From NCBI GenBank assembly GCA_963971535.1, contig OZ020589.1, forward strand, positions 57,501,511 through 57,565,510: a stretch of 64,000 nt of DNA. Reading direction: 5' to 3'. A model generated the notes under the pieces. It searched no databases, was not told the origin of the DNA, and saw only the letters and a program-made list of their open reading frames with translations. The position numbers and the translations under genes are program-made. The stretch is from Notolepis coatsorum. Taxonomy: Eukaryota > Chordata > Actinopteri > Aulopiformes > Paralepididae. Shown here piece after piece: positions 36,829 through 48,302 of the stretch; positions within the stretch are counted from its first letter, which is position 1; each line of letters opens with the position of its first letter.

Positions 36829-38108
36829 TGTAACTGAGGGGTTACAAAACCCTGACTGTATTAAAGATTGTGATATATTAAACCACTGCTAGTTATGTAC
36901 TTTAATTACTGGCCAAACAGTACATCAAATATAGATGGTGAACACTCTCAAGAATACGGCATTGACACAGAAATACTATTGGAGGGTAATTTATTATTAT
37001 TAGGCAACGTTAGGTTACAGATTGAGAATTAGGGTCGCGCTTGTATGGCGAAGAATATACGTAAAGTCAGTCAAGAGCATAAGTCACTAAGAATATCAGG
37101 AATCCTATGATGGGTCTAAGCTGACGCCACCTGTTGTATAGTAGCAATTATATAGGGGCAACACCGGTACCAACTGGAGACAATGGGTAGAGGAATGTTC
37201 GGGTACTCCGTCTGAGTCAACGAGGAATAAAGAGACTCCAGGTACAGGAGTCGGTGCTTGTACTCCCTTGATCAGCAGACAAAAGCAATAGTTGTAATCC
37301 AAGATGCTCGACAGCATTGACGACAGCTAGCCAGCCCCTTCCACGAGGCAGGCCCGAGTGGTAATCCTCACAATGTTAAATCCCAAACGACAGTGGAAAT
37401 CAACGGTGCTCTTCTCCGGTAGTCACGGTCCCAAAGCAATATAATCCAACCAGGAATGGTTCTGCAATCGCCGGTGCCAATTCTCCTGGGCACATGTCCA
37501 ACGGTTCTTGCCTAGGACTCCTCGGGTGTGGGCAACGTATTTAGGCCACACAGCCTGGATAAGTGCACTAGCTAAAGACACGACGAACCGATGGGTAATG
37601 CTACACACGGAAGAACTGTGGCCGCACGATATACAATAAATGATCGACTATTACTTCACATTAGATTAAGTCGAACTCAACGTTACTGCCTTAAACTCTG
37701 ACACTTTAACATTCTATTCGCACGCGGTTCTCAATGCTCTATTTAGATGCAAGGTTGCTCACTTCACTGCACGTTGACTCGTGGTGAAGGGTTTGAACTA
37801 GTTGAACGAAGTGCTGCTGTTTACACCTGCGCCGTATTTATACTTAAGTGAATATCTAGTCCCAACCTCAGTCCTTGTCTCGTATTACTACGCTGACTCT
37901 GGGCATGTTCTGACATGCCTGCAGTTGTCTTTGAACTTGCCGTTGGGGGCTTGCGCGTTGGCGCCTGGGGGCGCTGTCCAATAGGAGAGCGAATATTACT
38001 CTGGTCTGTACGCAGGTAAAGGGATATTCCGTGTATATATATAAATAATATACAAAGTATATCAAACGATACATATATATATTCAGTTTAATCTGGCCCT
38101 TCACAACA
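36829..38108 (-). repeat. 3' LTR of the BEL element
   Basis: On the minus strand it starts TGTTGTGAAGG and ends CAGTTACA. TATAAATA lies at 37842-37835 and an AATAAA signal at 36995-36990. It is preceded on the minus strand by a short purine run (ggaggcgg), a weak polypurine tract. Confidence 0.92.
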
Positions 38109-38204
38109 GCCGCCTCCTAATTAGTCCGCACCTAATTAGTTAAAAGGGAGACAGATTAATAGTCTAGTCAACTGCTCAATGTCTGTTGTGGGGAGTAGGG
38201 CAAT

Positions 38205-40856
38205 CTACAAAGTCAGTGGGTCATGATCGTCATCAGGGGAGTCAGGGAGCCTCGGCAACTCTATCAGCCTCGCCACGGGTCGGGTGTAGGTCCGCCCCTG
38301 GACAATAACTTCTGCCGCTCTGACCTTTCCGTCGGCACCAGTGATCACTTTGCTTACGCGGCCGGCCGGCCACGCAGCTCGGGGTAGTGACTGGTCTATG
38401 ATCATAACGACTGTGTCCACTTTTAAGTTGTCCCTGTCCTTGACCCGCTTCTGACGGGCTGGAAGGGATGGTAGGGAGCTTAGGAGGAAGCGGGCCTGAG
38501 ACTGGTTGATCTGTGCTTGGCTGTGTCTCCACATCCTCCGTCTGTTCCTCTTGTTTGGTCTGTACCCCGTCTGAGGAGGGGCCGGTTCCGGCCGCCCCAT
38601 CAAGAAGTCGTTTGGGGTGCTGGGTTCGAGGTCAGCTACGTCGCTTGGAGCGCAGCTGAGGGGGGTGGAGTTCGGAACTCCCTCTTCTTGGGCCCACGGT
38701 TCTCTCACAGGCCTCTTGTCTAATGTCAATAGCCTCTCAACGGGCTGTACGAGAGAGTGGCCGGTGTCGCTCACCTTTGTGTGCAGGCAGCGTGTAGACG
38801 TGGGTTGACTGTCAAGTCCGTAGAGGGGGCCCTGGAGCGTCCACCCCAGTCGGGTCTGAACCGCGACTGGGCATCCTTTGGGTCCGATGTGGGCCGCCTC
38901 AATTGGGAGAATGAGGTCCGCGTGGTCGGAGCCTATGAGCAGGGTCGGTGTGGCGCCGTCGATGAGCGGTATAGGTAGTTGACGTAGGTGCACGTACTTC
39001 GCCATCAGCTGTGGGATGGGGTAGTTGTAGCTTGTCAGGCCTATGTCGTGGCTGGTGAAGGCGTTAGTGATGCTATACTGCTTCTCGGGCTGCTCGACCG
39101 CTGCTATCGTGAAGGAGACATTTTCACCCTTTATGGTCTTCCGGTCTCTTCTAATGGTACGGATTGTCATTGTTTCTTTGGCACCCCGCAGGCCCAACTG
39201 GGCTGCGGCGGAAGCGAGGAGGAGAGTCTTTTCAGACCCATCGTCTAGGACGGCGTAAGTGTCCAGGACCTTGTCCTCATAACTCAGGAGCACTCTGACC
39301 ACTTTGATGAGCACTCGGGGGCTCCCGCTATGCTGGTCTATGTGGAGCACTCCTGTTGGTGGGTTGCCTTGTCGGGCTAGTCCTTTCTTGTGGGCCTCGC
39401 GCAGTGTATCGCAGCGAGCGTGGTCCTGTGTGTTCGTCCTACTCCACTGATCCATTTCGGCGGGGGTCAGTTTCTGGTAGGCTTCACACCGTGACATGGA
39501 GTGTCCGCTGCGGCAGTAAGTACACCAGGGGGGGGGCCTATGGATCTTCTGTAGTGGTGCCGACTCGCGGTAGTCCGAGTAGCACCGTGACTCCCAGTGT
39601 CTGCTGTAGCAGTCAGGACACCAGGGGGGGGGTCCAGGACTGGTTTGTGGTGACACCGCCTCGGCCTGATACATCACCGTGACGGGCCCACTTTGGTTTC
39701 CTGGCGGACGCTTGTTGCTGTCGTGCAGGACCTCCAAGTGGGCGCCGTCGCACTTGCTGCATTTCTTCTTTAAACGGCACTCAGCTGCCATATGGCTGCG
39801 CGCGCAGCGGAAGCAGCAGCGGTTGGCTTTGATCCACTGACTCACCTCGTCAGCGGTCAGCTCCTTGAAAGTGTCACATTGAGACAGCCAATGTTCCTTT
39901 TCACAGTACTGACAGACAGCCTTCCACTTCTCCTTGACGTGGGTGTTGTGGCTCGTCTGCCGTGGCTCAACCTCGGCTTGGTGCATAACTGTCACGGACC
40001 GGCGGTTGTCATTGAACCTCCGCGGTCCATCTCTAGGGCTAGAGTCACTCCACACGAATGTGTCCAGTCGTAGACTGCTGACCTCCCTGGCGAGGAAATC
40101 AGCTAGGTCTAGGAGGGATGCTTCTGGGCCGTTGGGGTGGTCTCTCTGCCGCCGAAAACGCTCTTGACGGGTTGGAGGGAGCTTCTCCAGTATCCGCTCC
40201 ACGTTAGAATTTGCATAAAGTTCATGTCTCCCCTTCTCCTTTTGGGACCCCAGCATCCCCACGAGGGATTGTACCTTGATAGAGAGGTCATCCAGTGCTC
40301 TATTGTCTTTGGCTGGGGGGAGGCGGTCGATATCCCGTATTTCTTGGATCACGTAATCCCATATGCGTCCATAACGCTGGTCGAGGGCCACTAGAGCCGC
40401 GGAGTATGGGGTGCTTGAGTTGGAATATGCCAGCGCTATGTTATGCGCTCTGGGCACCTTGAGATGCTTGAGGAGGATGGCATATTTGTACGACTCGTCG
40501 GGGACGTCGGACATCATAGTCTCCAAACACATGCGTAATTCCGTGTACTGTGCTCTGTCCTCGCGCGTAAAGTCGGGGAACGTCGGTGTGCCAAGGTACG
40601 ATGCCATGGATGGCTGGCACATTGGTGAGCGTAGGGGAAGAGGCCTCCTGGGCGAGTCTCCCCGTACGTGTGGTCGTGGGTTAGTACTTGGTGGGTACCA
40701 GAGGCCGGGTCCCCAGGTGCTGTTCCTCGGTGCTGACTGTACGTCAAACTCACCCGTGAGTTGGGTCGGGGGTTTGTAGTGCAGTGACTCGGGGCTGAAG
40801 TCGGGCTGTACTGGGCCTCTTGGTCCAGAGTACGTTGCTGCTGGTGGGCTTGACAT
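38205..40856 (-). CDS. BEL Gag C-terminus, zinc knuckles, protease and integrase tail in one frame
   Basis: This is an 883-codon open frame. Residues about 90-260 are the BEL gag domain (FPDFTREDRAQYTELRMCLE, ALVALDQRYGRI, ERILEKLPP). Five Cys/His knuckles follow: CQYCEKEHWLSQC, CFRCARSHMAAEC, CSKCDGAHLEVLH, CPDCYSRHWESRC and CTYCRSGHSMSRC. The protease has AVLDDGSEKTLL as its active-site Asp-x-Gly, and then the A17-type IGSDHADLI and KTRLGWTLQGP-like block. After a short linker it enters the integrase C-terminus (NDFLMGRPEPA, NLKVDTVVMIIDQSLPRAAWP, YTRPVARLIELP). More than a thousand residues of RT, RNase H and integrase core are missing, without a stop or frameshift. The upstream start is uncertain because gag continues in the region above. 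Stop TAG at 38205-38207. Confidence 0.88.
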   Translation of the reverse strand: MSSPPAATYSGPRGPVQPDFSPESLHYKPPTQLTGEFDVQSAPRNSTWGPGLWYPPSTNPRPHVRGDSPRRPLPLRSPMCQPSMASYLGTPTFPDFTREDRAQYTELRMCLETMMSDVPDESYKYAILLKHLKVPRAHNIALAYSNSSTPYSAALVALDQRYGRIWDYVIQEIRDIDRLPPAKDNRALDDLSIKVQSLVGMLGSQKEKGRHELYANSNVERILEKLPPTRQERFRRQRDHPNGPEASLLDLADFLAREVSSLRLDTFVWSDSSPRDGPRRFNDNRRSVTVMHQAEVEPRQTSHNTHVKEKWKAVCQYCEKEHWLSQCDTFKELTADEVSQWIKANRCCFRCARSHMAAECRLKKKCSKCDGAHLEVLHDSNKRPPGNQSGPVTVMYQAEAVSPQTSPGPPPWCPDCYSRHWESRCYSDYRESAPLQKIHRPPPWCTYCRSGHSMSRCEAYQKLTPAEMDQWSRTNTQDHARCDTLREAHKKGLARQGNPPTGVLHIDQHSGSPRVLIKVVRVLLSYEDKVLDTYAVLDDGSEKTLLLASAAAQLGLRGAKETMTIRTIRRDRKTIKGENVSFTIAAVEQPEKQYSITNAFTSHDIGLTSYNYPIPQLMAKYVHLRQLPIPLIDGATPTLLIGSDHADLILPIEAAHIGPKGCPVAVQTRLGWTLQGPLYGLDSQPTSTRCLHTKVSDTGHSLVQPVERLLTLDKRPVREPWAQEEGVPNSTPLSCAPSDVADLEPSTPNDFLMGRPEPAPPQTGYRPNKRNRRRMWRHSQAQINQSQARFLLSSLPSLPARQKRVKDRDNLKVDTVVMIIDQSLPRAAWPAGRVSKVITGADGKVRAAEVIVQGRTYTRPVARLIELPRLPDSPDDDHDPLTL

Positions 40857-42095
40857 TCCTCCTCTTCCTCTTCCTCTTCTAGGTCCTGGAGTCTTCTAGT
40901 CAGTCTCTCGGCGACGTAGGCCGGTTCTTCCCGTTGGCTGGGTCTCGTATGGACCGGTCGGGGAGGGGGGTCGGAGACGTAGACAGGTTCCTCCTGTTGG
41001 CCGGGTCCCGGGTCGCTTTGTCGAGTAGGGGAAGGTGCCCTAGACCCTTGTCGTGATGATCTCCGGGAGCTCCGTGCGGAGAGAGGGGGTGTCGCCCTGG
41101 CAATCAATTGTTCTATCATCTGCGCCTGCAGCCGGTCGCGCTCTGCTTCGCGCTGGGCATTGGCGGCGTCGCGCTGTGCATTGGCGCGGTCTCGTTCGAT
41201 GTTCTCTTCCGTCTGAAGGCGCCTCTCCTCCAGTCTTATGCGGTCGTCCTCACTCCTTTGTTGCGCCTGGAAGCGCTCTCGTTCGGTTGCAGAGTGTTCG
41301 CGCTCACTAAGGGCTTGCGCTTGGAGTTGCGCGTGAAGGCGCTCTCGTTCCGCTGCAGAGTGTTCGCGCTCGCTTAATTGTTGCGCCTGGAGGCGCTCTC
41401 GTTGTTCGCGCTCGCTCATCTGTTGAGCCTGGAGGCGCTCTCGTTCCATGGCAGTGTTCGCGCTCACTAAGGGCTTGCGCTTGAAGTTGCGCGTGGAGGC
41501 ACTCTCTTTCCGTGGCGGAGTGTTCGCGCTCACTAAGCGTCTTTGCTTGAAGCCGGTCGCATTCACCCTGAAGTCGGTCTCTTTCGGTGGAGGCTGTCAG
41601 TGTGGCGATCAAGGCTTGCGCCAGTATCTGGTCCGCCTCTCTGGGGGATGACACTGACGGAGGTGATCGGGTGCTGACAGGGCTTGTTGGAGATCTGTTC
41701 TCCTGGCGCGCCCCGAGGTCCATCTCCTGGGCGCGGTTCTCTTCTCTTGGTTGTGTGTCGGGTTCTATCCCTGGAGCGCTTTCTTTATCCTGGAGCGCTC
41801 CGGGGTCTATCCCGGTGACGCTGTCTGGAGGTATAGTCATGTCATGTCCCACCTGGTCCCCCCCGTGAGCTGAGTCAGTTTGGTCTGAACCCACTGGGGT
41901 CTCTACTGGCAGGGTCGCCAAGTCGATAGGATTGGACATGCTTTGACTATCCGCTTTATCCGTATTTAACGTCTGTTTAGATAAGCTAGGGGGTAGAACG
42001 AAAGCGAATTCCTCCAGATATGGAGGTGGCTGACGTTTGCGCTGCGGGCGTTCTAGCTTGGGGGAGCCGTTTGGGGAGTGTTCACCGCTGGCCAT
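40514..42095 (-). pseudogene. BEL Gag N-terminal region with coiled-coil repeats, frame disturbed
   Basis: The ATG at 42095, 40 bases past the primer site, starts a Pro/Ser/Asp-rich segment, then long Glu/Arg/Gln-rich helices. Imperfect repeats of about 22 residues (SEREHSATERERLHAQLQ) run from about 41570 to 41260. Near 41455 the frame shifts: one repeat has lost two bases compared with its neighbours (ccatggcagtg versus cgctgcagagtg). It continues in a second frame (41566-40514) through a run of Glu codons near 40857-40880. Near there the sense passes back to the first frame, which is the 883-codon frame. Two opposite indels could thus nearly cancel. The repeats predict a long coiled coil for Gag multimerisation. 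Confidence 0.75.
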
Positions 42096-42135
42096 GGTTA
42101 ATATTAATATTATATTAAATATTACACTGATACCC

Positions 42136-42152
42136 TCCGGCTCGAAGGACCA
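42136..42152 (-). promoter_or_regulatory. tRNA-Tyr primer binding site of the BEL element
   Basis: The plus strand tccggctcgaaggacca equals the 3' end of vertebrate tRNA-Tyr including CCA. The minus-strand complement starts two bases after the 5' LTR, the usual PBS position. Confidence 0.85.
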
Positions 42153-42154
42153 AT

Positions 42155-43434
42155 TGTAACTGAGGGGTTACAAAACCCTGACTGTATTAAAGATTGTGAT
42201 ATATTAAACCACTGCTAGTTATGTACTTTAATTACTGGCCAAACAGTACATCAAATATAGATGGTGAACACTCTCAAGAATACGGCATTGACACAGAAAT
42301 ACTATTGGAGGGTAATTTATTATTATTAGGCAACGTTAGGTTACAGATTGAGAATTAGGGTCGCGCTTGTATGGCGAAGAATATACGTAAAGTCAGTCAA
42401 GAGCATAAGTCACTAAGAATATCAGGAATCCTATGATGGGTCTAAGCTGACGCCACCTGTTGTATAGTAGCAATTATATAGGGGCAACACCGGTACCAAC
42501 TGGAGACAATGGGTAGAGGAATGTTCGGGTACTCCGTCTGAGTCAACGAGGAATAAAGAGACTCCAGGTACAGGAGTCGGTGCTTGTACTCCCTTGATCA
42601 GCAGACAAAAGCAATAGTTGTAATCCAAGATGCTCGACAGCATTGACGACAGCTAGCCAGTCCCTTCCACGAGGCAGGCCCGAGTGGTAATCCTCACGAG
42701 GTTAAATCCCAAACGACAGTGGAAATCAACGGTGCTCTTCTCCGGTATTCACGGTCCCAAAGCAATATAATCCAACCAGGAATGGTTCTGCAATCGCCGG
42801 TGCCAATTCTCCTGGGCACATGTCCAACGGTTCTCGCCTAGGACTCCTCGGGTGTGGGCAACGTATTTAGGCCACACAGCCTGGATAAGTGCACTAGCTA
42901 AAGACACGACGAACCGATGGGTAATGCTACACACGGAAGAACTGTGGCCGCACGATATACAATAAATGATCGACTATTACTTCACATTAGATTAAGTCGA
43001 ACTCAACGTTACTGCCTTAAACTCTGACACTTTAACATTCTATTCGCACGCGGTTCTCAATGCTCTATTTAGATGCAAGGTTGCTCACTTCACTGCACGT
43101 TGACTCGTGGTGAAGGGTTTGAACTAGTTGAACGAAGTGCTGCTGTTTACACCTGCGCCGTATTTATACTTAAGTGAATATCTAGTCCCAACCTCAGTCC
43201 TTGTCTTGTATTACTACGCTGACTCTGGGCATGTTCTGACATGCCTGCAGTTGTCTTTGAACTTGCCGTTGGGGGCTTGCGCGTTGGCGCCTGGGGGCGC
43301 TGTCCAATAGGAGAGCGAATATTACTCTGGTCTGTACGCAGGTAAAGGGATATTCCGTGTATATATATAAATAATATACAAAGTATATCAAACGATACAT
43401 ATATATATTCAGTTTAATCTGGCCCTTCACAACA
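42155..43434 (-). repeat. 5' LTR of the BEL element
   Basis: Nearly identical to the LTR at 36829-38108. TATAAATA reads on the minus strand at 43168-43161 and is the likely promoter of the element. A short minus-strand frame of 70 residues (42431-42643) is kept in both LTRs only because the LTRs are identical. Confidence 0.92.
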
Positions 43435-43649
43435 ATAGTTATGAAATCCATTCATTCATCCATTGTAGCACAATGGACTATGTCGCTACTTGACAAGATG
43501 GGGATTCTAGGCAGAGTTTGCAACAAGCTGTAAGGGATATGTGAGTGGATTTGGTTAAGAGGAAATAGAAATAGTGTCAATGGTTTGACTGGTCGAGGGC
43601 CTGGCAATTTTACAATTTTAATAGTCAGAGTCTTGTCAAACCCTACAAA

Positions 43650-44945
43650 CAGTGATGGGCAAGCTACATGGAAAATGTAGTAAGCTACACTACAAGTTAC
43701 TCTCGATTAAATATAGCTCAACTACAATGGAAGCTATCCCCAGATAAATGTAGCAAGCTACACTACAAGAACATGGCAAAAATAGCTAGCTACATCGGCA
43801 CTACTTTATTTTTATAAAAAAAATTACTTCATGTACAAAATGTTAATAAAGTATGAGGAAAGAACTGTGGAAACGTAATAAATAAAAGGCAGTGAAACAA
43901 TAATCAAATAAACACCTAAATATATACTCTCTACTTGTTGTACACAATTTGTAAGTTGCTTTGAATGAAAGCATCAGCTAAATGACCAAATGTATTTAAA
44001 TATGTAACTCACATTCCATGGCCCCAAAATCATGTGGGGACCCCCCCTGGGGGTCCTGACCCACAGGTTGAGAACCACTGCTCTACGTGATATTTTCCCT
44101 CTTAGTGTATGTACTATTTATGTTAGTTTGTTTTTTATTTTCTCCACCCCCATAATATTGTTAATTTTCTGCCTACAGTGAAACATGATAGCAGCTATCT
44201 GTTCGTTAAAGCTGTTGACAAAAAGTGCACTGACTTGTGTGCTGTTTGGGAACAGTTGACATGTATGTCAACTGTATGTAAAGCTTTTCATCAGCTCACC
44301 TGAATGTGTTCTCAAGTTAGTGCTGGCCGTGTGGGATGTTGAGAGCAGCTTCGTTTTTGGCTGACACAATAAACACCTAAACAAATATGTTTTAGGCGTT
44401 TTTTCAGTCAAACTCATACATTTTTCCAGTTAGGTCCATGGAGAGGCATTGTTGTTATTGACATCATCATCTTCATCAATGCCATCAGCCCTGGAAACAT
44501 CGAATCCCTCTGCCATTTTGCATGGACTGGTTCATGTAATCTGTTAAATTGTATTCATTCATTCAGTGGTCTGTGTTTTGATTTTCACTTCCTGATTTGT
44601 GGAGCTGGAGTCCCGCCCTATCCTGCCTCTGATTGGCCTACCCGTAATGTTTTGGCCTAACCTTACCCAATCGTGAGTCGTCATACTCATATCTAAACCA
44701 ACCAACCAATCATAGTGGGTTTTCTCCGGGGAGTTTTTTTTCCCTCACAAATCTTTATTTAGTCTGTTTCTCCTGATAGTAGCATGTAGCGTTTTGCTCA
44801 CGCTACTCACTACTTTGTTCTAAAAATAGCTGCACTACAGAGAACGCTACTTAGTTCAAAAGTAGCGACACTACCATCACGCTACTGAGAAATGTAGTTA
44901 AGCTATGTAGCGTCGCTACTTGTAGCTAGCTACTGCCCAACACTG
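43650..44945. mobile_element. Non-autonomous hAT, 1296 bp
   Basis: Ends CAGTGATGGGCAAGCTAC and GTAGCTAGCTACTGCCCAAC-ACTG are flanked by the exact 8-bp duplication CCTACAAA (43642-43649 and 44946-44953). Subterminal gtagctacac motifs repeat at both ends. A CCAAT/GC-box module (tcccgcccta...ctgattggc) lies at 44611-44637. No transposase is present. Confidence 0.88.
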
Positions 44946-45002
44946 CCTACAAAGTGTGCATGTATCAGAATACACTGTGTAATTCTCATGAACCCTTTTA
45001 AC

Positions 45003-46549
45003 TAGTGCTGTCAATCGATTAAAATATTTAACTCGATGAATCACATAATTGTCCATAGTTAACTCGCGATTAATCGCAAATTAATCAAATTATTATTTTT
45101 TTTTTTCTACTTTAACCCTTTAATCGCCGTTGACGCTGAAACACATCATTCCCCGCCATGCTCATTCTGCCGATGACGCTGGACAGCGTCTTTGATATCA
45201 ATATTTAAAAAATCTGTGATCGAAATCATATTTCTCCCCCGGAGACATTATATGTACTGGTGAGCCCCTGTCAACTCTCTAACGGTTCAAGAGCGCCATA
45301 GATACATGACAGGAAGTGGAAGCTGGTGCTCATTTCAATTTGGTCCGATCACTTGCTATAGGTCCCGGGACTCTAGCTCGACACAATGGATAGCGATCCG
45401 TTGCCAATAACTCGATAAACAACATGATTTGGACGTATATACTATTATACAACCTGGAAATGGATCGGTTATTTCGACATCCCATAATAGAAAAAATTCT
45501 GTTCCACGCTCATCTCCCAATGGCGAGAGGAAGCTACGGTGAGTTTCAGCATTATTTTTTAATGTCTTCTATACTAACTGCTCTAATGATCATATCACCC
45601 ACACTAGATGAATGATATAACGTTGCCCACGGAATTATAAACAACCCCCCGCCCATCCAGTCAACATCAGATCATACGTAGTAACTTCTAGAAGTACGTG
45701 CAGTTGACATTTTTTATCTCGCGCCGATTGCTATCAAACTGTATACAATCATCAATATAATGCATTTAGGGCTATAAATCACGTTCTGGAGAAAGCTGCA
45801 GAAAACGATAAAAACATACTTATACTTTAGACCGTATTTTAGTATGAATATGTGAATGAAAAAGTATAACGTTGCTACACCCTGAACAATAGATATAGGA
45901 CTTTGAATGGGCCATGGTAATGTCAATTTAGCAATACAATTTAAAAAGTTATAGCCCTGCAAAGAAGGGGAACTTCTCCATGTTAAATAGGGCTGGCGAG
46001 GGATGGTAAATTATGAATTTAACCCCGGCGATCAAAGGGTTAAACAGATCTTTTTAAGTTCCAAGTTTTAATACTCTTATCATGCGAGTCAACAAATGCT
46101 TGCTTTATGCAGCCATTTAACACAAAAGGATGACCCTCATGCATTGCAAATTTGCATCAAATTCAAAACAGAGTGATGCACAAAATAACTTAAAAGAAAA
46201 TAATAATTTAAAACAATGAATAAAGTGTGCATGAAATAATAGGAGAAAGAAAACGTTAGGAAATTGTTACATTCACCCACACAAGGGCTGAGTAATCACA
46301 CCCCCCCCCCTCTCTCTCTCACACACACACTCTCCCAGCTCTCTTTCTATCTTGCCCCTTCCTCATCTCTCTCACCCCCCTCTCTCTATATATATCTCAC
46401 ACACACACTTCAGAAACAAAACATAGTATCAATGAGAGCATCAACAATACACCTGAGTGGAGTCTAGTAAAAAAAATAAAATAAAAAATAGTGGCGTTAA
46501 TAGAATCGGGCGATAACGCATTAATACAGCGTTAACTTTGACAGCCTTA
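45003..46549. mobile_element. Non-autonomous hAT, 1547 bp, carrying a TTAA element
   Basis: Ends TAGTGCTGTCAA and TTTGACAGCCTTA are flanked by the exact 8-bp duplication CTTTTAAC (44995-45002 and 46550-46557). Subterminal cgcgattaatcgc-type repeats are present on the left. A 924-bp TTAA element is inserted at 45116-46039. CT/CA-rich microsatellites lie at 46300-46410. Confidence 0.87.
45116..46039. mobile_element. piggyBac-like element inside the hAT, 924 bp
   Basis: The left end CCCTTTAATCGCCG after TTAA (45112-45115) and right end CGGCGATCAAAGGG before TTAA (46040-46043) are inverted repeats with one mismatch. The CCC start and TTAA target fit piggyBac. Short open frames inside have no recognised product. 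Confidence 0.82.
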
Positions 46550-46557
46550 CTTTTAAC

Positions 46558-47224
46558 ACATTGCAATGTGGCTCATATAAACCAGTTCCACTCTCTTAAA
46601 ACACATCACTTAATCACATATCAATCACTCAACACAGTCAATAAATAACAGTAGTTCAGTTCAGTTCCACCTCAAAAGAAGTCTTCACTCAAAAACAATA
46701 TAATCACCACAAGTGAAGTAACTCAATTCATATGGCCAATAGATTTGATACTGTAGTGTATTTTTGATTGATTATTAATGGTTATTCAACATTATTATAG
46801 CATTATTCAGAATGGCTAGTTGAGAGCAGACCACACTATGACATCATACAGGTTTCTCAGAGAGAGAGAGCCCCCCCCCCCCACACACACACACACGCAC
46901 ACACACACACACACACACACTAACACCTCTAGCCACACACCCACATGCATAGACACACGCACACTAACACACACTCTCTTTCACATGACAGCTCAGAGAC
47001 TAGAGCCATATGAAATCCGTGTTAACGGAATCACGGACGGAATTGCGGAATTGACCAATAAAAATTGAATCAACTGCAAAACGTGGAATATTGCAGAATT
47101 TGGCCTAATCTGGACTGAAATTCTGTTTTTGGGTGGAACGTTTGGTGCAAAGCAAACATGACCGGGGACCGCTGCGTGTTACACACAACACAGCAGTGTC
47201 AAGGCGTCTGCCGTCTGGCTGCTT
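46558..47224. repeat. Unassigned stretch with (CA)n
   Basis: No gene is seen. A C-run followed by (CA)n lies at about 46871-46921. The right part may belong to the hAT remnant that follows. Confidence 0.5.
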
Positions 47225-47400
47225 TGATGTTAACATCGTCAAGAAGCTAAGAAATTCCGCAATAAGCCCTAAATTCAGAGCAGAGCAGTATCCTAATGAC
47301 TTTTATGCCTCTGGCGATAAGGTGTTTTGCTAATTCTGTCAACGTTCTGTGGACTGGACCCGCAAAAACACATGCGACACTATTGTGATTAAATAGCTAA
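47225..47400 (+). pseudogene. Zinc-finger exon remnant resembling CGGBP1-type hAT proteins
   Basis: The plus-strand frame contains RAEQYPNDFYASGDKVFC, then an in-frame TAA, then FCQRSVDWTRKNTC. Without the stop this would read as the C-x2-C finger with D-W-T-R-x-x-T found in hAT-derived CGGBP1-like proteins. The match is short and from memory. The stop and surrounding decay indicate a dead copy. Confidence 0.45.
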
Positions 47401-47790
47401 CGTTACAGTACATAGGACTATAGATGGAAATGATAGCTTCTTGCTAAATCTGGTGCACCCATCCATTTGCTTAATGCAAACGATTGTCATTACACACTGT
47501 CCTTTATAAACTAAATAAACTTAAATAGCTATGTAACGTTACAGTATATACGACTATAGATGGAAATGATAGCTTCTTGCTAAATTTAGTGCACCCATCC
47601 ATTTGTTTAATGCAAACGATTGTCATTACACACTGTCCTTTATAAACTAAATAAACTTAAATAGCTATGTAACGTTACAGTACATAGGACTATAGATGAA
47701 AATGATAGCAGCTAACTCTGGTGCACCCATTTATTTGTTTAATGCAAATGATTGTCAGTACATACTGTCCTTTATAAACTAAATAAACTA
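47391..47790 (+). repeat. About 136-bp tandem repeat, three copies
   Basis: Units start at 47391, 47523 and 47659 with aaatagct. Each contains gtaacgttacagta, gactatagatg, gtgcacccat and gtcctttataaactaaat. The first copy lacks four bases near its start; the third is the most divergent. Confidence 0.9.
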
Positions 47791-48174
47791 AACTAAAGGT
47801 GTCTAAATTACGCATTACTATATTGCATCACAATATAATAGATTTAGCTAGGCTACTGACATTGTCATTGTGATAATGTCAGTAGTAGCTAGCTGTATCT
47901 ATTGTTTACACTTGAAATGTGTATTTATATTTTGTGCATTTTTATTTTGTCACAATATTATTTGAAAAATATTGTGTAAAATGTAACTGTATTTCTGAGT
48001 TGCAGCACTTAAAACCATTAAATGGACTGTTATATGTTAGTCAATTGTGGACATTTATTCATTCCCACTTATTAGACACTAATATTTTTGATGGTAAAAT
48101 GAGCATAAAAAGCTAAATACAGAATTCTGAAATATTAAAACGGAAAAAACAGAATTTGGTGTAAACCTGATTAA

Positions 48175-48302
<128 letters not shown>

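Larger units (their letters stand above)
36829..43434 (-). mobile_element. BEL/Pao LTR retrotransposon, internally deleted
   Basis: Two 1280-bp LTRs (36829-38108 and 42155-43434) bound a 4.0-kb interior. Exact 5-bp duplications ATAGT lie at 36824-36828 and 43435-43439. I count about six differences between the LTRs, so the insertion is young. The primer site matches tRNA-Tyr. Protein order on the minus strand is gag, zinc knuckles, protease, then integrase C-terminus. Reverse transcriptase, RNase H and the integrase core are absent, so any movement needs enzymes from a complete relative. Confidence 0.92.

Noticed and set aside
37105-37317. 70-residue frame conserved exactly at 42431-42643
   Set aside because: Both copies lie in the two LTRs of one young BEL element; identity reflects LTR identity, not coding constraint.
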